The translations under genes were made by a program, and so were the position numbers. Of a DNA stretch of 58,242 nucleotides, positions 22,815 through 30,590 are shown piece by piece; position 1 is the stretch's first letter; each line of letters starts with the position of its first letter. A model generated the notes under the pieces. That model searched no databases. It had not been told where the DNA came from and saw only the letters and a program-made list of their open reading frames with translations. The DNA comes from CAYHSW01 sp964431075 (GTDB lineage Bacteria > Patescibacteriota > Microgenomatia > JAMCZE01), in assembly GCA_964431075.1 (NCBI GenBank), contig CAYSID010000002.1:1-58242 (forward strand), in the 5' to 3' direction.

Positions 22815-23675
22815 CTATTTTGATTTATTTTCCCAAATGACAAGTAATGGGGCGGCGTTAAAAATACTGGAATAAGTTCCGGAGAAAATACCAATAAATA
22901 AAGCGAGAGCGAAATGGCGGATGGATTCGCCGCCGAAGAGAATTATTGCCGACATGACAAATAAAGCGGTAAGCGAAGTGTTAAGGGAACGAACGAGGGT
23001 TTGAAGCAGAGAATCATTAACGACCTGTTCGAACGATACCCGACTACCTTCTTTTCGTAAATTTTCCCGGATCCGGTCGAAAACAACGATGGTGTCGTGA
23101 ACGGAAAAACCAATTACTGTCAAGACGGCGGTGATAAATAAAACATCAATCTCCACGTTGAAATAATGGCCTAAAATAGAAAATATGCCAACCAGGACCA
23201 GAACGTCGTGAAGTAGCGCCGCAACGGCCGACAGGCCGAATTTTAAAGATGAGTACGGTTTGGGAATTTCCCGGAAGGCATAAGCAATGTAAGCAATTAT
23301 AGCCAGCGACGCGATAATCACCGCCATGATGGCTTTTTGGGTCAACTCCTGGCCAATAACCGGTCCGACGGTTTCAAATTTTAATAAAGTTGTTTCTCCG
23401 TATTTATTTGTTAAATCGGCAATGATTTTGTCTTTTTGGATAGTATCCAGTTGTTTCGTTCGTATCAAATAAGAATTAGCGGAAGTTTTTTGGATTATTC
23501 CCAAATCCGTCAGGTTTTGAGTTTGAATTTTTGAGTTTTGGATTTCCAAAAGGCTTCCACCGGTAAAATCAATGGATGGCCTCAATCCATAACGAATCAG
23601 GGAATAAATCCCCGGCAAAATAATGGCCAAAGATATGGCAAAAAACAAGTATTTAAATCTCATCAGATTAATCAT
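22815..23675 (-). CDS. secF: Protein translocase subunit SecF
   Basis: Membrane protein that with SecD uses the proton gradient to pull exported proteins through SecYEG. 286 residues; six-helix SecF core with SIDFTGGSLLEI after TM1 and the DTIVVFDRIRE signature (VHDTIVVFDRIRENL). Start is ATG 23673-23675, which overlaps the secD stop by 4 nt; a longer frame extends upstream into secD but is only a shadow. An in-frame repeat encoding IQNSKIQTQNL lies after TM1. Confidence 0.95.
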   Translation of the reverse strand: MINLMRFKYLFFAISLAIILPGIYSLIRYGLRPSIDFTGGSLLEIQNSKIQTQNLTDLGIIQKTSANSYLIRTKQLDTIQKDKIIADLTNKYGETTLLKFETVGPVIGQELTQKAIMAVIIASLAIIAYIAYAFREIPKPYSSLKFGLSAVAALLHDVLVLVGIFSILGHYFNVEIDVLFITAVLTVIGFSVHDTIVVFDRIRENLRKEGSRVSFEQVVNDSLLQTLVRSLNTSLTALFVMSAIILFGGESIRHFALALFIGIFSGTYSSIFNAAPLLVIWENKSK

Positions 23676-24976
23676 GTTCTTGTTGTTCGCAATAACGTTC
23701 TTGTTATCGTTATTGCCGTAAATAGCGATACCACGATTCCTATTGCAAGAGTTACGGCGAAACCGCGGATAGCGCCAGTGCCGAACCAGTACAAAATGGC
23801 GCAAATAATTAAAGAATTGGCATTGGAGTCGCGAATTGAAGGAAACGCCCGGACAAAGCCCAGTTCTATCGCCTGCAATTTATTTTTTCCCCACCTTAAT
23901 TCTTCCTTCATCCGTTCAAAAATTAAAATATTGGCGTCAACCGCCATGCCGATGGACAAAATAAATCCCGTAATACCGGCCAGAGTTAAAGTAACAGGAA
24001 CGAGTTTAAAAATAGCCAGAGAAAACAGGATATAGATTATCAAGGCTATATCCGCAATCAAGCCGTAGAATCCGTAGTTCGCAATCATAAAAATTGCCAC
24101 GATCCCAAGGCCAATGGCTCCGGCGATCAAGCTTTTGTTGACCGAGTCTTGCCCCAATGTGGCCCCGACGGTCCTTTCCTCAATGACTTTGACTGGGGCG
24201 GGGAGCGCTCCCGAGTTTAGCAGAGCCGCCATTTCTTTCGTTTGATAGGCTGTAAACTGGCCAGAGATAAAAGCCTTGCCGCCGGAAATGACACTTTGAA
24301 CGTTTGGGGCCATTAGAAGTTGGTCATCAAGAAAAATTGCCACTTGCCGGTTAAGGTTTCTTTTAGTGATCTCTTCGAATTTCTTAGCCCCTTCGTTCGT
24401 AAACTCCAGATTGACGATCGGCTCCCCGGTGTTTTGATCAAATCCAGCAGTCGCCCTTGCCAAGTCCGAGCCGGAAAGATCGGTCTCCTTTTGAAAATTT
24501 TGGTATAAAATTGCCGCAATGGTCGCTGTCTGTGCCGATGGCGACCCCTCTTCCCGAAATGATAGCTTAGCCGTTTGCCCGATCAGACCCAAAGCCGCCG
24601 AGGTATCTTTTATTCCAGCCAGTTCCACAATAATCCGATAGTCGTCGCTGACTTTGGCGGTTTGGATTGTTGGTTCGGAAACACCGAAAAAATTTACCCG
24701 ACGTTCAATTATTGACCTTAAAGATTCTAAGGCACGATTGCGGTCTTCCGGCCTTATTTTTGACATATCCGCTGACATGACAATATGCGAACCGCCGGCT
24801 AAATCGAGCCCTTCTTTGATATTCAAATCCCTTTGGAAATTTAATCCGGCGATAGACAGGTTTAATTCCGGCCGGTTAAAAGTTTTGTTAAGTAAGGTAA
24901 ATTCTTTGGGGAGATCAACATAAAACGCCCCGGTTGCGAGCAAAAAAATGACTAGGAGTTTTCTGGCGTTTTGCAT
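23672..24976 (-). CDS. secD: Protein translocase subunit SecD
   Basis: 434 residues: TM1 at the N-terminus, the periplasmic P1-type region beginning GLDLAGGSHIVM, then a five-helix RND-like core with GMAVDANILIFERMKEEL, the SecD signature. It is shorter than E. coli SecD (615 residues), lacking part of the P1 domain, which is normal in Gram-positive-like and CPR forms. Fourth-last gene cluster DUF3048-wHTH-secD-secF, all leftward with gaps of 10 nt or fewer. Confidence 0.96.
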   Translation of the reverse strand: MQNARKLLVIFLLATGAFYVDLPKEFTLLNKTFNRPELNLSIAGLNFQRDLNIKEGLDLAGGSHIVMSADMSKIRPEDRNRALESLRSIIERRVNFFGVSEPTIQTAKVSDDYRIIVELAGIKDTSAALGLIGQTAKLSFREEGSPSAQTATIAAILYQNFQKETDLSGSDLARATAGFDQNTGEPIVNLEFTNEGAKKFEEITKRNLNRQVAIFLDDQLLMAPNVQSVISGGKAFISGQFTAYQTKEMAALLNSGALPAPVKVIEERTVGATLGQDSVNKSLIAGAIGLGIVAIFMIANYGFYGLIADIALIIYILFSLAIFKLVPVTLTLAGITGFILSIGMAVDANILIFERMKEELRWGKNKLQAIELGFVRAFPSIRDSNANSLIICAILYWFGTGAIRGFAVTLAIGIVVSLFTAITITRTLLRTTRT

Positions 24977-24983
24977 ACGGAAA

Positions 24984-25559
24984 TTATTTTACAAGTTCTT
25001 CTTCATCGCCAATTATCATAATACGGGAACCCTCCAAAATCGAGAGGAGAAACGGGTCGCGGCGGGTCTTGCGGAAAACATATTCTTCCTCGGTCATAAC
25101 CGTGTAATTTATCTCCGCTCCTCTTTTGTGTTCCGTTTCCCGAACGATGGCCGCCAATTCCGGAAGAACAATAGCCCCGACGACCAACAAATCTACATGG
25201 TCTTGCCCTGAAGGTTCGCCGCGGGCAAAACGTCCGGAGAGCATGGCAAACTTTATTCGCCCAAGCTTGACCTTATTTTTTAAAACATTACCTCCGAGCC
25301 CGGTGGTTTTGGCGACAAGTTCTAACAAGTCAAAATAAAGAGGATAATCCTTACGGGAAGAATAATAAACCCTGTTGGCTCGCGGTTCCCGTTTTAGAAG
25401 ACCAATTCTTTCTAGGTGAGCAAGCTCTCTTCTTACGGCGTTTATTTCTTCATGAGTTTGTCTAACGAGATCCCGGACGTGATAAATTTGCCCGGGATTG
25501 CCGAAAAAAATTTGTAAAAGTTTAACCCGAACTTTGGAGATTATTAAATCGTTCAGCAT
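24984..25559 (-). CDS. Winged-helix protein with degenerate nucleotidyltransferase domain
   Basis: 191 residues. N-terminal winged helix of the ArsR/PadR kind (VRDLVRQTHEEINAVRREL, then ERIGLLKREPRANRVYY). C-terminal half resembles MNT-type minimal nucleotidyltransferases: SGRFARGEP aligns with the GSYARGE motif and DHVDLLVVG with the D.DLLV motif. The motif Ser is Arg here and the first Asp position is altered, so catalysis is doubtful. Lies between DUF3048 and secD without gaps. Probably a DNA-binding regulator. Confidence 0.8.
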   Translation of the reverse strand: MLNDLIISKVRVKLLQIFFGNPGQIYHVRDLVRQTHEEINAVRRELAHLERIGLLKREPRANRVYYSSRKDYPLYFDLLELVAKTTGLGGNVLKNKVKLGRIKFAMLSGRFARGEPSGQDHVDLLVVGAIVLPELAAIVRETEHKRGAEINYTVMTEEEYVFRKTRRDPFLLSILEGSRIMIIGDEEELVK

Positions 25560-26762
25560 TTATTGGACCGCAACCGTTTGTCCAATGGGTAAAATTTCTA
25601 TCCAGGTCTGGCCGCGGTTTAGAGCAATTTCTTTACCCGTTATATCAAAAAACCTGGTTCTGTCAAGCCGGGTCTTTTTAACCCAGGTTCCGTCAGTAAT
25701 CTTCCCATCCATCAAAACCTTAACCTTACCTTGCCCTTTCGTTCCGTAAAGAACGTGGGTACCATGGCCTTCTTCGCTGTAGCCGTCATCGGCAATCCCC
25801 ATGGTCATGAACTGTAAAATGACGTTTTTGGCTAAAATCTGTTGGTTGGTGTTCATATCAGTGAACGGTAACCCGCCGTTAAAACGAAGATATGAGTTTG
25901 ACGTCCGGTCGTATTGCCATTTAATCGTGTAATCATTGGCATAGGAAGTTTGGGCGCTGGAAAGGGCAAAATCGGCGGTAAAATTTTGAGGTCTATCGGC
26001 CGGAGCCGCGTCGTCTTTGAATTTCCAGGAGGTAAAACCGGTGTCCCATTTTATTTCTTTACCCGTCCGGTCATCACTTTCCATGTTGGTCAGTCCGCGC
26101 TTCGCGGCCTCCTTCCAAAGTTCATCGGGAACACCGTATTTGGAATGCTCAACAGCAGTGTCCGGACCAAGGCGGTCGGTGTCCAAAATGTAGGCCGGGA
26201 GTCCCAAAGAAAGATTATCAAGGTCGTTGTAGAGTTTCCAGCCGTAGCTGTCAATTTGACCGAGCGCGTTGGCCGGGCCGGGGGTGTTGGCCCCGCCGAC
26301 ATGCGCATACAGCGGCGAGGAGCCGTACTCGGAAATCCAGTCAAGGAAATAAGTCCTTGCGGATCGAACCGGGCCGACATAGTCCGTTGACTGGCAGTAA
26401 TAAACCGCTAAAAATCGGGGAATGCCGCCCTCGGCGTTAGCCTCGTAGACCACATCGGCAAAAGAAATTCCCGACTGCGGGCGGGAGATCCGGGTATTTT
26501 CGATCATAACCCCCAGCGGCCGGCGGGTTTCCCACAAATCTTTTTCCGGTTTTGTAAACATTTCCCCGCTAAGCGGGCAGGCCTCATTTCGGGGAAGCGA
26601 CGGATCCCTCTTAAATCCTTTTGATTTCGTGTCGGTATTTGTTGCTACAGGTGACTTAAAACTCTTACTAGTTTGTGCATTTGAAAAATACACAAAAGAA
26701 CCTCCTGTCGTCAGGAGGTACAAAAATGCCCCGCCCAGAACCAAAACGACTTTTTTATTCAC
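25560..26762 (-). CDS. DUF3048 domain protein (YerB-like), membrane-anchored
   Basis: 400 residues: N-terminal signal anchor, then DUF3048 N- and C-terminal domains. Recognised from RPLGVMIENTRISRPQSG, VVYEANAEGGIPRFLAVY and GPVRSARTYFLDW, followed by the C-terminal part with YGTKGQGKVKVLMDGK. Family function unknown; members are extracellular lipoproteins or membrane proteins. Start is GTG 26760-26762, 6 nt after TATCAT. An 8-bp hairpin with 4-nt loop (26699-26718) lies within the signal-sequence codons and is followed by TTCTTTT. First gene of the secDF operon. Confidence 0.88.
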   Translation of the reverse strand: MNKKVVLVLGGAFLYLLTTGGSFVYFSNAQTSKSFKSPVATNTDTKSKGFKRDPSLPRNEACPLSGEMFTKPEKDLWETRRPLGVMIENTRISRPQSGISFADVVYEANAEGGIPRFLAVYYCQSTDYVGPVRSARTYFLDWISEYGSSPLYAHVGGANTPGPANALGQIDSYGWKLYNDLDNLSLGLPAYILDTDRLGPDTAVEHSKYGVPDELWKEAAKRGLTNMESDDRTGKEIKWDTGFTSWKFKDDAAPADRPQNFTADFALSSAQTSYANDYTIKWQYDRTSNSYLRFNGGLPFTDMNTNQQILAKNVILQFMTMGIADDGYSEEGHGTHVLYGTKGQGKVKVLMDGKITDGTWVKKTRLDRTRFFDITGKEIALNRGQTWIEILPIGQTVAVQ

Positions 26763-26768
26763 CCGTCA

Positions 26769-26807
26769 ATGATACGGGTTGACTAACGGCAATGTCAAGG
26801 GTAATAT
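26769..26807. promoter_or_regulatory. Interleaved divergent promoters
   Basis: Rightward: TTGACT 26779-26784, 17 nt, TAATAT 26802-26807, 6 nt, GTG 26814. Leftward: TTGACA (26793-26798), 18 nt, TATCAT (26769-26774), 6 nt, GTG 26762. The two promoters overlap, so only one can be occupied at a time. Confidence 0.7.
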
Positions 26808-26813
26808 TGGCTT

Positions 26814-27071
26814 GTGGGCAGAAAAACCAGACAACAAAAAATAATCGCCGATCTTCGGAGGCAGTTAAATAAAGTAGAACCGCGTTCATCGTTTGTAGTA
26901 GAATCGAAAGCAACTCCTGTTATTAACCGTGAACCCGCTTCTACAGTGTCTACAGCGTTTATCAATATAGATTATTCCCATGTCAAACATGATCTTCTAA
27001 AAACCGTGATTCTAACCGTACTTGCAATTTGCGTTCAAGTTGTGCTATGGTACGTAATAGGCAGGAAATGA
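26814..27071 (+). CDS. Hypothetical tail-anchored membrane protein
   Basis: 85 residues: basic, Arg/Lys/Gln-rich N-terminus (GRKTRQQKIIADLRRQL) and a single C-terminal membrane helix (about 62-82), so probably anchored by its tail. No family recognised. GTG start at 26814 is supported by an excellent promoter whose -10 ends 6 nt before it. The next gene follows after 10 nt. Confidence 0.68.
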   Translation: MGRKTRQQKIIADLRRQLNKVEPRSSFVVESKATPVINREPASTVSTAFINIDYSHVKHDLLKTVILTVLAICVQVVLWYVIGRK

Positions 27072-27081
27072 GGTGATAATA

Positions 27082-27225
27082 ATGCAAGGGTACTGTGTTA
27101 AATGTCGAGCTAAGAGGGACGTCAAAGATGGAAAGGACGTCACTTGGAAAAACGGTCGGAGAGCTCATGTGGGAAAGTGTCCGGTTTGTGGGACCACCGT
27201 CGCGCGAGTTTTAGGAAAAGCCTAA
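27082..27225 (+). CDS. DUF5679-like zinc-ribbon protein
   Basis: 47 residues, too short for most gene finders. Starts MQGYCVKCRAK and has two Cys pairs, CVKC and CPVC, with the ending GTTVARVLGKA. This is the DUF5679 pattern, a small zinc-ribbon family frequent in CPR. AGGTGAT lies upstream at proper spacing. Probably co-transcribed with the preceding gene. Confidence 0.8.
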   Translation: MQGYCVKCRAKRDVKDGKDVTWKNGRRAHVGKCPVCGTTVARVLGKA

Positions 27226-27277
27226 CTAATAAGCAGTTAGGGGTTAGCGGTTAGAGATTAGAAATAATACTCGACCG

Positions 27278-27940
27278 CTAATTTGCGTTTAGGAAATTGA
27301 TTATTTTAGCCGAGGATTTCAGATCGGCGAAAATTTTCTGAAAGACTTCCGAAGCTTTTTGACGTTTTATAACAGCCATCGCTTCCTGTTTCAAGGCCGC
27401 TTCCTCGGTTGCCATCATGTAAGCTTTATTTTGGGTAATGTAATCAGAAAGCTCTTTATCTTCGATTTTTATCAGCGGTTCCGCAATTTTTTCCACCAAG
27501 GACTGCAAATATATCTGCCGGCGAAGTTCTTCGATGGTTATACCCTGCTGGGCCATGGCTTCTTCGAGAGTGCCCCGGCCCGCCAACAATTTAGTTAAAT
27601 CGGCGATTTTGGAATCGATATCCGCGGCTGATACGACGACCTTATCCATCCGGGCTTTCTCCGTTACCAGCCGCTCGGAAATTATTTCCTCAAGAGTTTG
27701 CTTGCCGTACCGGGCCATTATTTTTGATTCCAATTCAAATCGGGTGACCGGCCGGCCGTTAACGACGGCCACGATGAATAGTGTTCTAAATTTCCAAAGC
27801 AATAAGGCCGCCAAAAGAACGATGACAACAGCCACCCCAATTTTTTTATTCCTTTTACTTTTCAGGGTCTCTCTGCCGGTTTCCGGGGCAAGAACAGAAA
27901 CTTCCGTCTTCCCAGCCTTCGCGGTTTTTTTCGCTGGCAT
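27278..27940 (-). CDS. SurA-like membrane-anchored chaperone protein
   Basis: 220 residues: Lys-rich cytoplasmic start, a membrane helix (about 35-52), then a SurA N-terminal-type domain: VVNGRPVTRFELESKIM is the typical opening, followed by helices with ITIEELRRQIYLQ and KIEDKELSDYI. No PpiC rotamase domain is visible, so it is a chaperone-only form. It fits folding of exported proteins near SecDF. TATAAT lies 9 nt upstream of the ATG. Confidence 0.85.
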   Translation of the reverse strand: MPAKKTAKAGKTEVSVLAPETGRETLKSKRNKKIGVAVVIVLLAALLLWKFRTLFIVAVVNGRPVTRFELESKIMARYGKQTLEEIISERLVTEKARMDKVVVSAADIDSKIADLTKLLAGRGTLEEAMAQQGITIEELRRQIYLQSLVEKIAEPLIKIEDKELSDYITQNKAYMMATEEAALKQEAMAVIKRQKASEVFQKIFADLKSSAKIINFLNAN

Positions 27941-27990
27941 AACTTTTGAATTATAACAAATAAACTTTGTAAAAAAAGGGGGGAATTTGG

Positions 27991-28066
27991 TAGCGCGTAG
28001 CGGATTTGAACCGCTGATTTGAACGTTGAGAACGTCCCGTCCTGGACCAGACTAGACGAACGCGCC
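27991..28066 (-). tRNA. tRNA-Glu (CTC)
   Basis: Leftward: acceptor GGCGCGT with ACGCGCT (first pair is G-T), D stem GTCT/GGAC, anticodon arm GGACG-TTCTCAA-CGTTC (anticodon CTC), T arm AGCGG-TTCAAAT-CCGCT, discriminator A. CCA not encoded. Confidence 0.92.
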
Positions 28067-28077
28067 ACAAAAAGGCA

Positions 28078-28155
28078 TTGACTTTCTTGACAACGGGTTT
28101 ATAATAGCACAACTGGATAGGAAAACCCATAGCTGCACAGGCAGCTCTTTTTTTT
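28078..28155 (+). terminator. greA promoter and leader terminator
   Basis: TTGACT (28078-28083), 16-nt spacer, TATAAT (28100-28105) predict a start near 28112. In the 49-nt leader, AGCTGC-acag-GCAGCT (28131-28146) is followed by CTTTTTTTT, a textbook intrinsic terminator ending 5 nt before the greA ATG. No tRNA or gene on this strand precedes it, so it appears to attenuate greA. Confidence 0.75.
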
Positions 28156-28160
28156 GAAAT

Positions 28161-28607
28161 ATGTTGACGGTCAATGGTTTAAAGAAACTCCAAGATGAAC
28201 TTGAGGAGCTTAAAAAAAGAAAAATTCCGGCTGTTGTCGAACGGCTGTCTATGGCGCGCGCGGAAGGTGATCTTTCGGAAAACAGCGCCTATCAGGGTGC
28301 CCGTGAGGAACTGGAATTTTTAGAAAATCGGGTAGCCGAGTTGGAGTCTGTGATTGATACCGGCTCAGTCGTCGGACCGGCAAAGAAAAGCGGGGTTGTG
28401 GATGTCGGCCATACGGTCACGGCTACTGTTTCCGGTAAAAAAATGATTTTTGTTATGGTTGGCGACTGGGAGGCCGACCCAAAATCCGGGAAGATTTCCA
28501 GCAACTCTCCAATAGGCAAAGCTTTGATAGGTAAAAAAGTCGGCGACAAGGTTGAAGTCTCTATCCCCGCCGGCAAAGTCATTTATACAATTATCTCCAT
28601 CGATTAA
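28161..28607 (+). CDS. greA: Transcription elongation factor GreA
   Basis: Rescues backtracked RNA polymerase by stimulating RNA cleavage. 148 residues: N-terminal coiled coil with the acidic tip (ARAEGDLSENSAYQGAREE, containing the essential Asp and Glu), then the FKBP-like C-terminal domain (SPIGKALIGKKVGDKVEV). Complete and typical. It follows a leader terminator (see that entry). Confidence 0.97.
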   Translation: MLTVNGLKKLQDELEELKKRKIPAVVERLSMARAEGDLSENSAYQGAREELEFLENRVAELESVIDTGSVVGPAKKSGVVDVGHTVTATVSGKKMIFVMVGDWEADPKSGKISSNSPIGKALIGKKVGDKVEVSIPAGKVIYTIISID

Positions 28608-28613
28608 CAATTT

Positions 28614-28781
28614 ATGGAAAGAGATCCCCTCTCAATTATTCTTCGAATTTCTGAATGCGGTTGTGTCGTTGGAATTGGAACAGTAACTGTTGTTTTTTTA
28701 GTATGGATTAGAAGCCTAATGCCAAATAAAAAAGATAAAACGATAAATAGAATGCTTGATGCGGCAAGAAAGAAAAAATGA
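28614..28781 (+). CDS. Hypothetical single-helix membrane protein
   Basis: 55 residues: a hydrophobic helix at about 10-33 containing CGCVVGIGTVTVVFLVW and a basic tail ending AARKKK. It begins 6 nt after the greA stop and ends 12 nt before lysS. Consistent length and composition support a real small gene; family unknown. Confidence 0.5.
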   Translation: MERDPLSIILRISECGCVVGIGTVTVVFLVWIRSLMPNKKDKTINRMLDAARKKK

Positions 28782-28793
28782 TATTATCATCGC

Positions 28794-30176
28794 ATGGCGC
28801 AAGCGATTGAAGAAATTCGCAGGCTTCGGATTGAAAAACTGGAAAAATTAAAAAAGTTAGGGGTCAACCCTTATCCGGCAAAATTTTCCAAGCCCTTTAT
28901 CCCTATTAATAATGCTTTGCAAAAACTCGGCGAAGAGGTTTCTGTTGTAGGCCGGATAGTAAACTTGCGGGAACACGGCAACATGACCTTTGCCAACTTA
29001 ATGGATGAATCTGGAAAAATCCAAATCTGGTTTCAAAAAAATTTACTCGGCGAAAAATATGAACTATTAAAGCTCCTTGATGTTGGTGATTTTTTAGGAG
29101 TAACAGGAGAAATTGTCAAAACAAAAACCGGGGAAATAACCGTCAACATTAAATCATTCGAACTCTTATCCAAATCAATAAGGCCGATTCCCAACGAGTG
29201 GTTTGGCATTAAAGACGAGGAGACCCGTTACCGCCAAAGATATCTTGACCTTTTATTGAACAACGATTTAAAAGTATTATTCAGAAAAAAGGCGGTATTT
29301 TGGAGCTCCATGCGGGAGTTTTTGCGACAAAAAGGATTTTTGGAAGTGGAAACCCCGGTTTTAGAAATCACGGCGGGTGGGGCGGACGCCAATCCTTTTG
29401 TCACTCACCACGATGCTTTAGACATTGATTTATTTTTACGCATATCCATGGGGGAGTTGTGGCAAAAACGGCTAATGATCGCCGGGTTTGAAAAAACTTT
29501 TGAGATAGGACGACAATTTCGTAACGAGGGAATGAGCCGGGAGCATTTGCAGGATTATACCCAAATGGAGTTTTATTGGAGTTATGCGGATTATAACGAC
29601 TCCTCTGCTCTTGTTGAAGAAATGTATAAATATGTAATAGGTAAAACTTTCGGGACTTTAAATTTTAAAATCGGCGACTTTGCCATAAATTTTGATCCGA
29701 AATGGGAAAGAATCGATTATGCGGAAACGATTAAAAAATATGCTAAAGTTGATATATCCAAAATAATTGACGGCCGGGAAATTGACGGAATTTGGAAAGA
29801 GGTTAGAAAACAAATTGCCGGCCCGGTGTTTTTAACCGGTCACCCGGTTTCCGTTTCCCCGCTAGCGAAACGACAAGTAAAAAATCCGGAATTTGTGGAA
29901 AGATATCAAGTTATCATTGCCGGATCAGAATTGGGAAACGGCTATTCGGAACTAAACGACCCGATTGATCAGGCAGAGAGATTTAAAATACAGCAGGAAA
30001 TGAAAGACAAGGGTGACGAAGAAGCTCAAATGAATGATAGGGATTATGTTTTAGCCATGGAGTACGGCATGCCTCCCGTTTCCGGTTTTGGAGTTTCCGA
30101 GCGGTTATTTTCCTTTTTGTGCAACCTCCCCATCCGCGAAACCGTTTTGTTTCCACTCTTAAGACCGGAAAACTAA
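28794..30176 (+). CDS. lysS: Lysyl-tRNA synthetase, class II
   Basis: 460 residues. OB-fold anticodon domain (about 50-140) and class II catalytic core: GFLEVETPVLE (motif 1 region), FEIGRQFRNEGMSREHLQD (motif 2) and GFGVSERLFSFL (motif 3, where G-E-R is replaced by GVSER). Slightly shorter than E. coli LysS. A TATTAT ends 6 nt before the ATG. The 34-nt element copy B lies 15 nt after the stop. Confidence 0.96.
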   Translation: MAQAIEEIRRLRIEKLEKLKKLGVNPYPAKFSKPFIPINNALQKLGEEVSVVGRIVNLREHGNMTFANLMDESGKIQIWFQKNLLGEKYELLKLLDVGDFLGVTGEIVKTKTGEITVNIKSFELLSKSIRPIPNEWFGIKDEETRYRQRYLDLLLNNDLKVLFRKKAVFWSSMREFLRQKGFLEVETPVLEITAGGADANPFVTHHDALDIDLFLRISMGELWQKRLMIAGFEKTFEIGRQFRNEGMSREHLQDYTQMEFYWSYADYNDSSALVEEMYKYVIGKTFGTLNFKIGDFAINFDPKWERIDYAETIKKYAKVDISKIIDGREIDGIWKEVRKQIAGPVFLTGHPVSVSPLAKRQVKNPEFVERYQVIIAGSELGNGYSELNDPIDQAERFKIQQEMKDKGDEEAQMNDRDYVLAMEYGMPPVSGFGVSERLFSFLCNLPIRETVLFPLLRPEN

Positions 30177-30190
30177 ATGTTTAAAATCTC

Positions 30191-30224
30191 TAACCAATAA
30201 AACGCACGTGCGAAATATTGGTTA
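30191..30224. repeat. Symmetric 34-nt element, copy B (intergenic)
   Basis: TAACCAA-N5-CGCACGTGCG-N5-TTGGTTA, identical at all 24 fixed bases and in spacing to copy A inside gltX; the N5 segments differ (TAAAA and AAATA here). Confidence 0.8.
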
Positions 30225-30263
30225 TGTTTTTATAATTCGATTTTGAGATGTATAATAGGAGTG

Positions 30264-30590
30264 GTGAAAAAAATTAGTTTATCGCCAATAACGATTGGAA
30301 TTTTGCAAACGGCTGGGTTTCTGGTTTACGCCTCGGGGGTTGCGTGGCTAATGATGAATGGAAATAATTTGTTTGGAAAAACACCAAATTTAATTGGCCC
30401 CATGCTTTTTCTTGCCCTTTTTGTTTTCTCGGCAATTTTTTCCGCAGGGATATTATTGGGATACCCGTTTTATGTTTTTTGGGAGAAGAAGGATTTCAAA
30501 ACCGCTTTCAAAATTGTCGCCTCCTCGACGATTTTCCTTTTTGCCTTTATAATCCTCACGTTATGGTTATTACTCGCGACCAGGCTCTAG
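30264..30590 (+). CDS. Hypothetical membrane protein, three or four helices
   Basis: About 108 residues with helices near 8-30, 40-63 and 75-103; typical of small CPR integral membrane proteins, no family recognised. The start is uncertain: two GTG codons lie at 30261 and 30264; the second is 7 nt after TATAAT (30251-30256). A TTG at 30243 would include the promoter and is unlikely. The 3' end overlaps the HD gene by 28 nt. Confidence 0.68.
   Translation: MKKISLSPITIGILQTAGFLVYASGVAWLMMNGNNLFGKTPNLIGPMLFLALFVFSAIFSAGILLGYPFYVFWEKKDFKTAFKIVASSTIFLFAFIILTLWLLLATRL

Noticed and set aside
27226..27277. GTTAG-type short tandem repeats as a regulatory array
   Set aside because: Low-complexity tract between genes with no symmetry or promoter relation.
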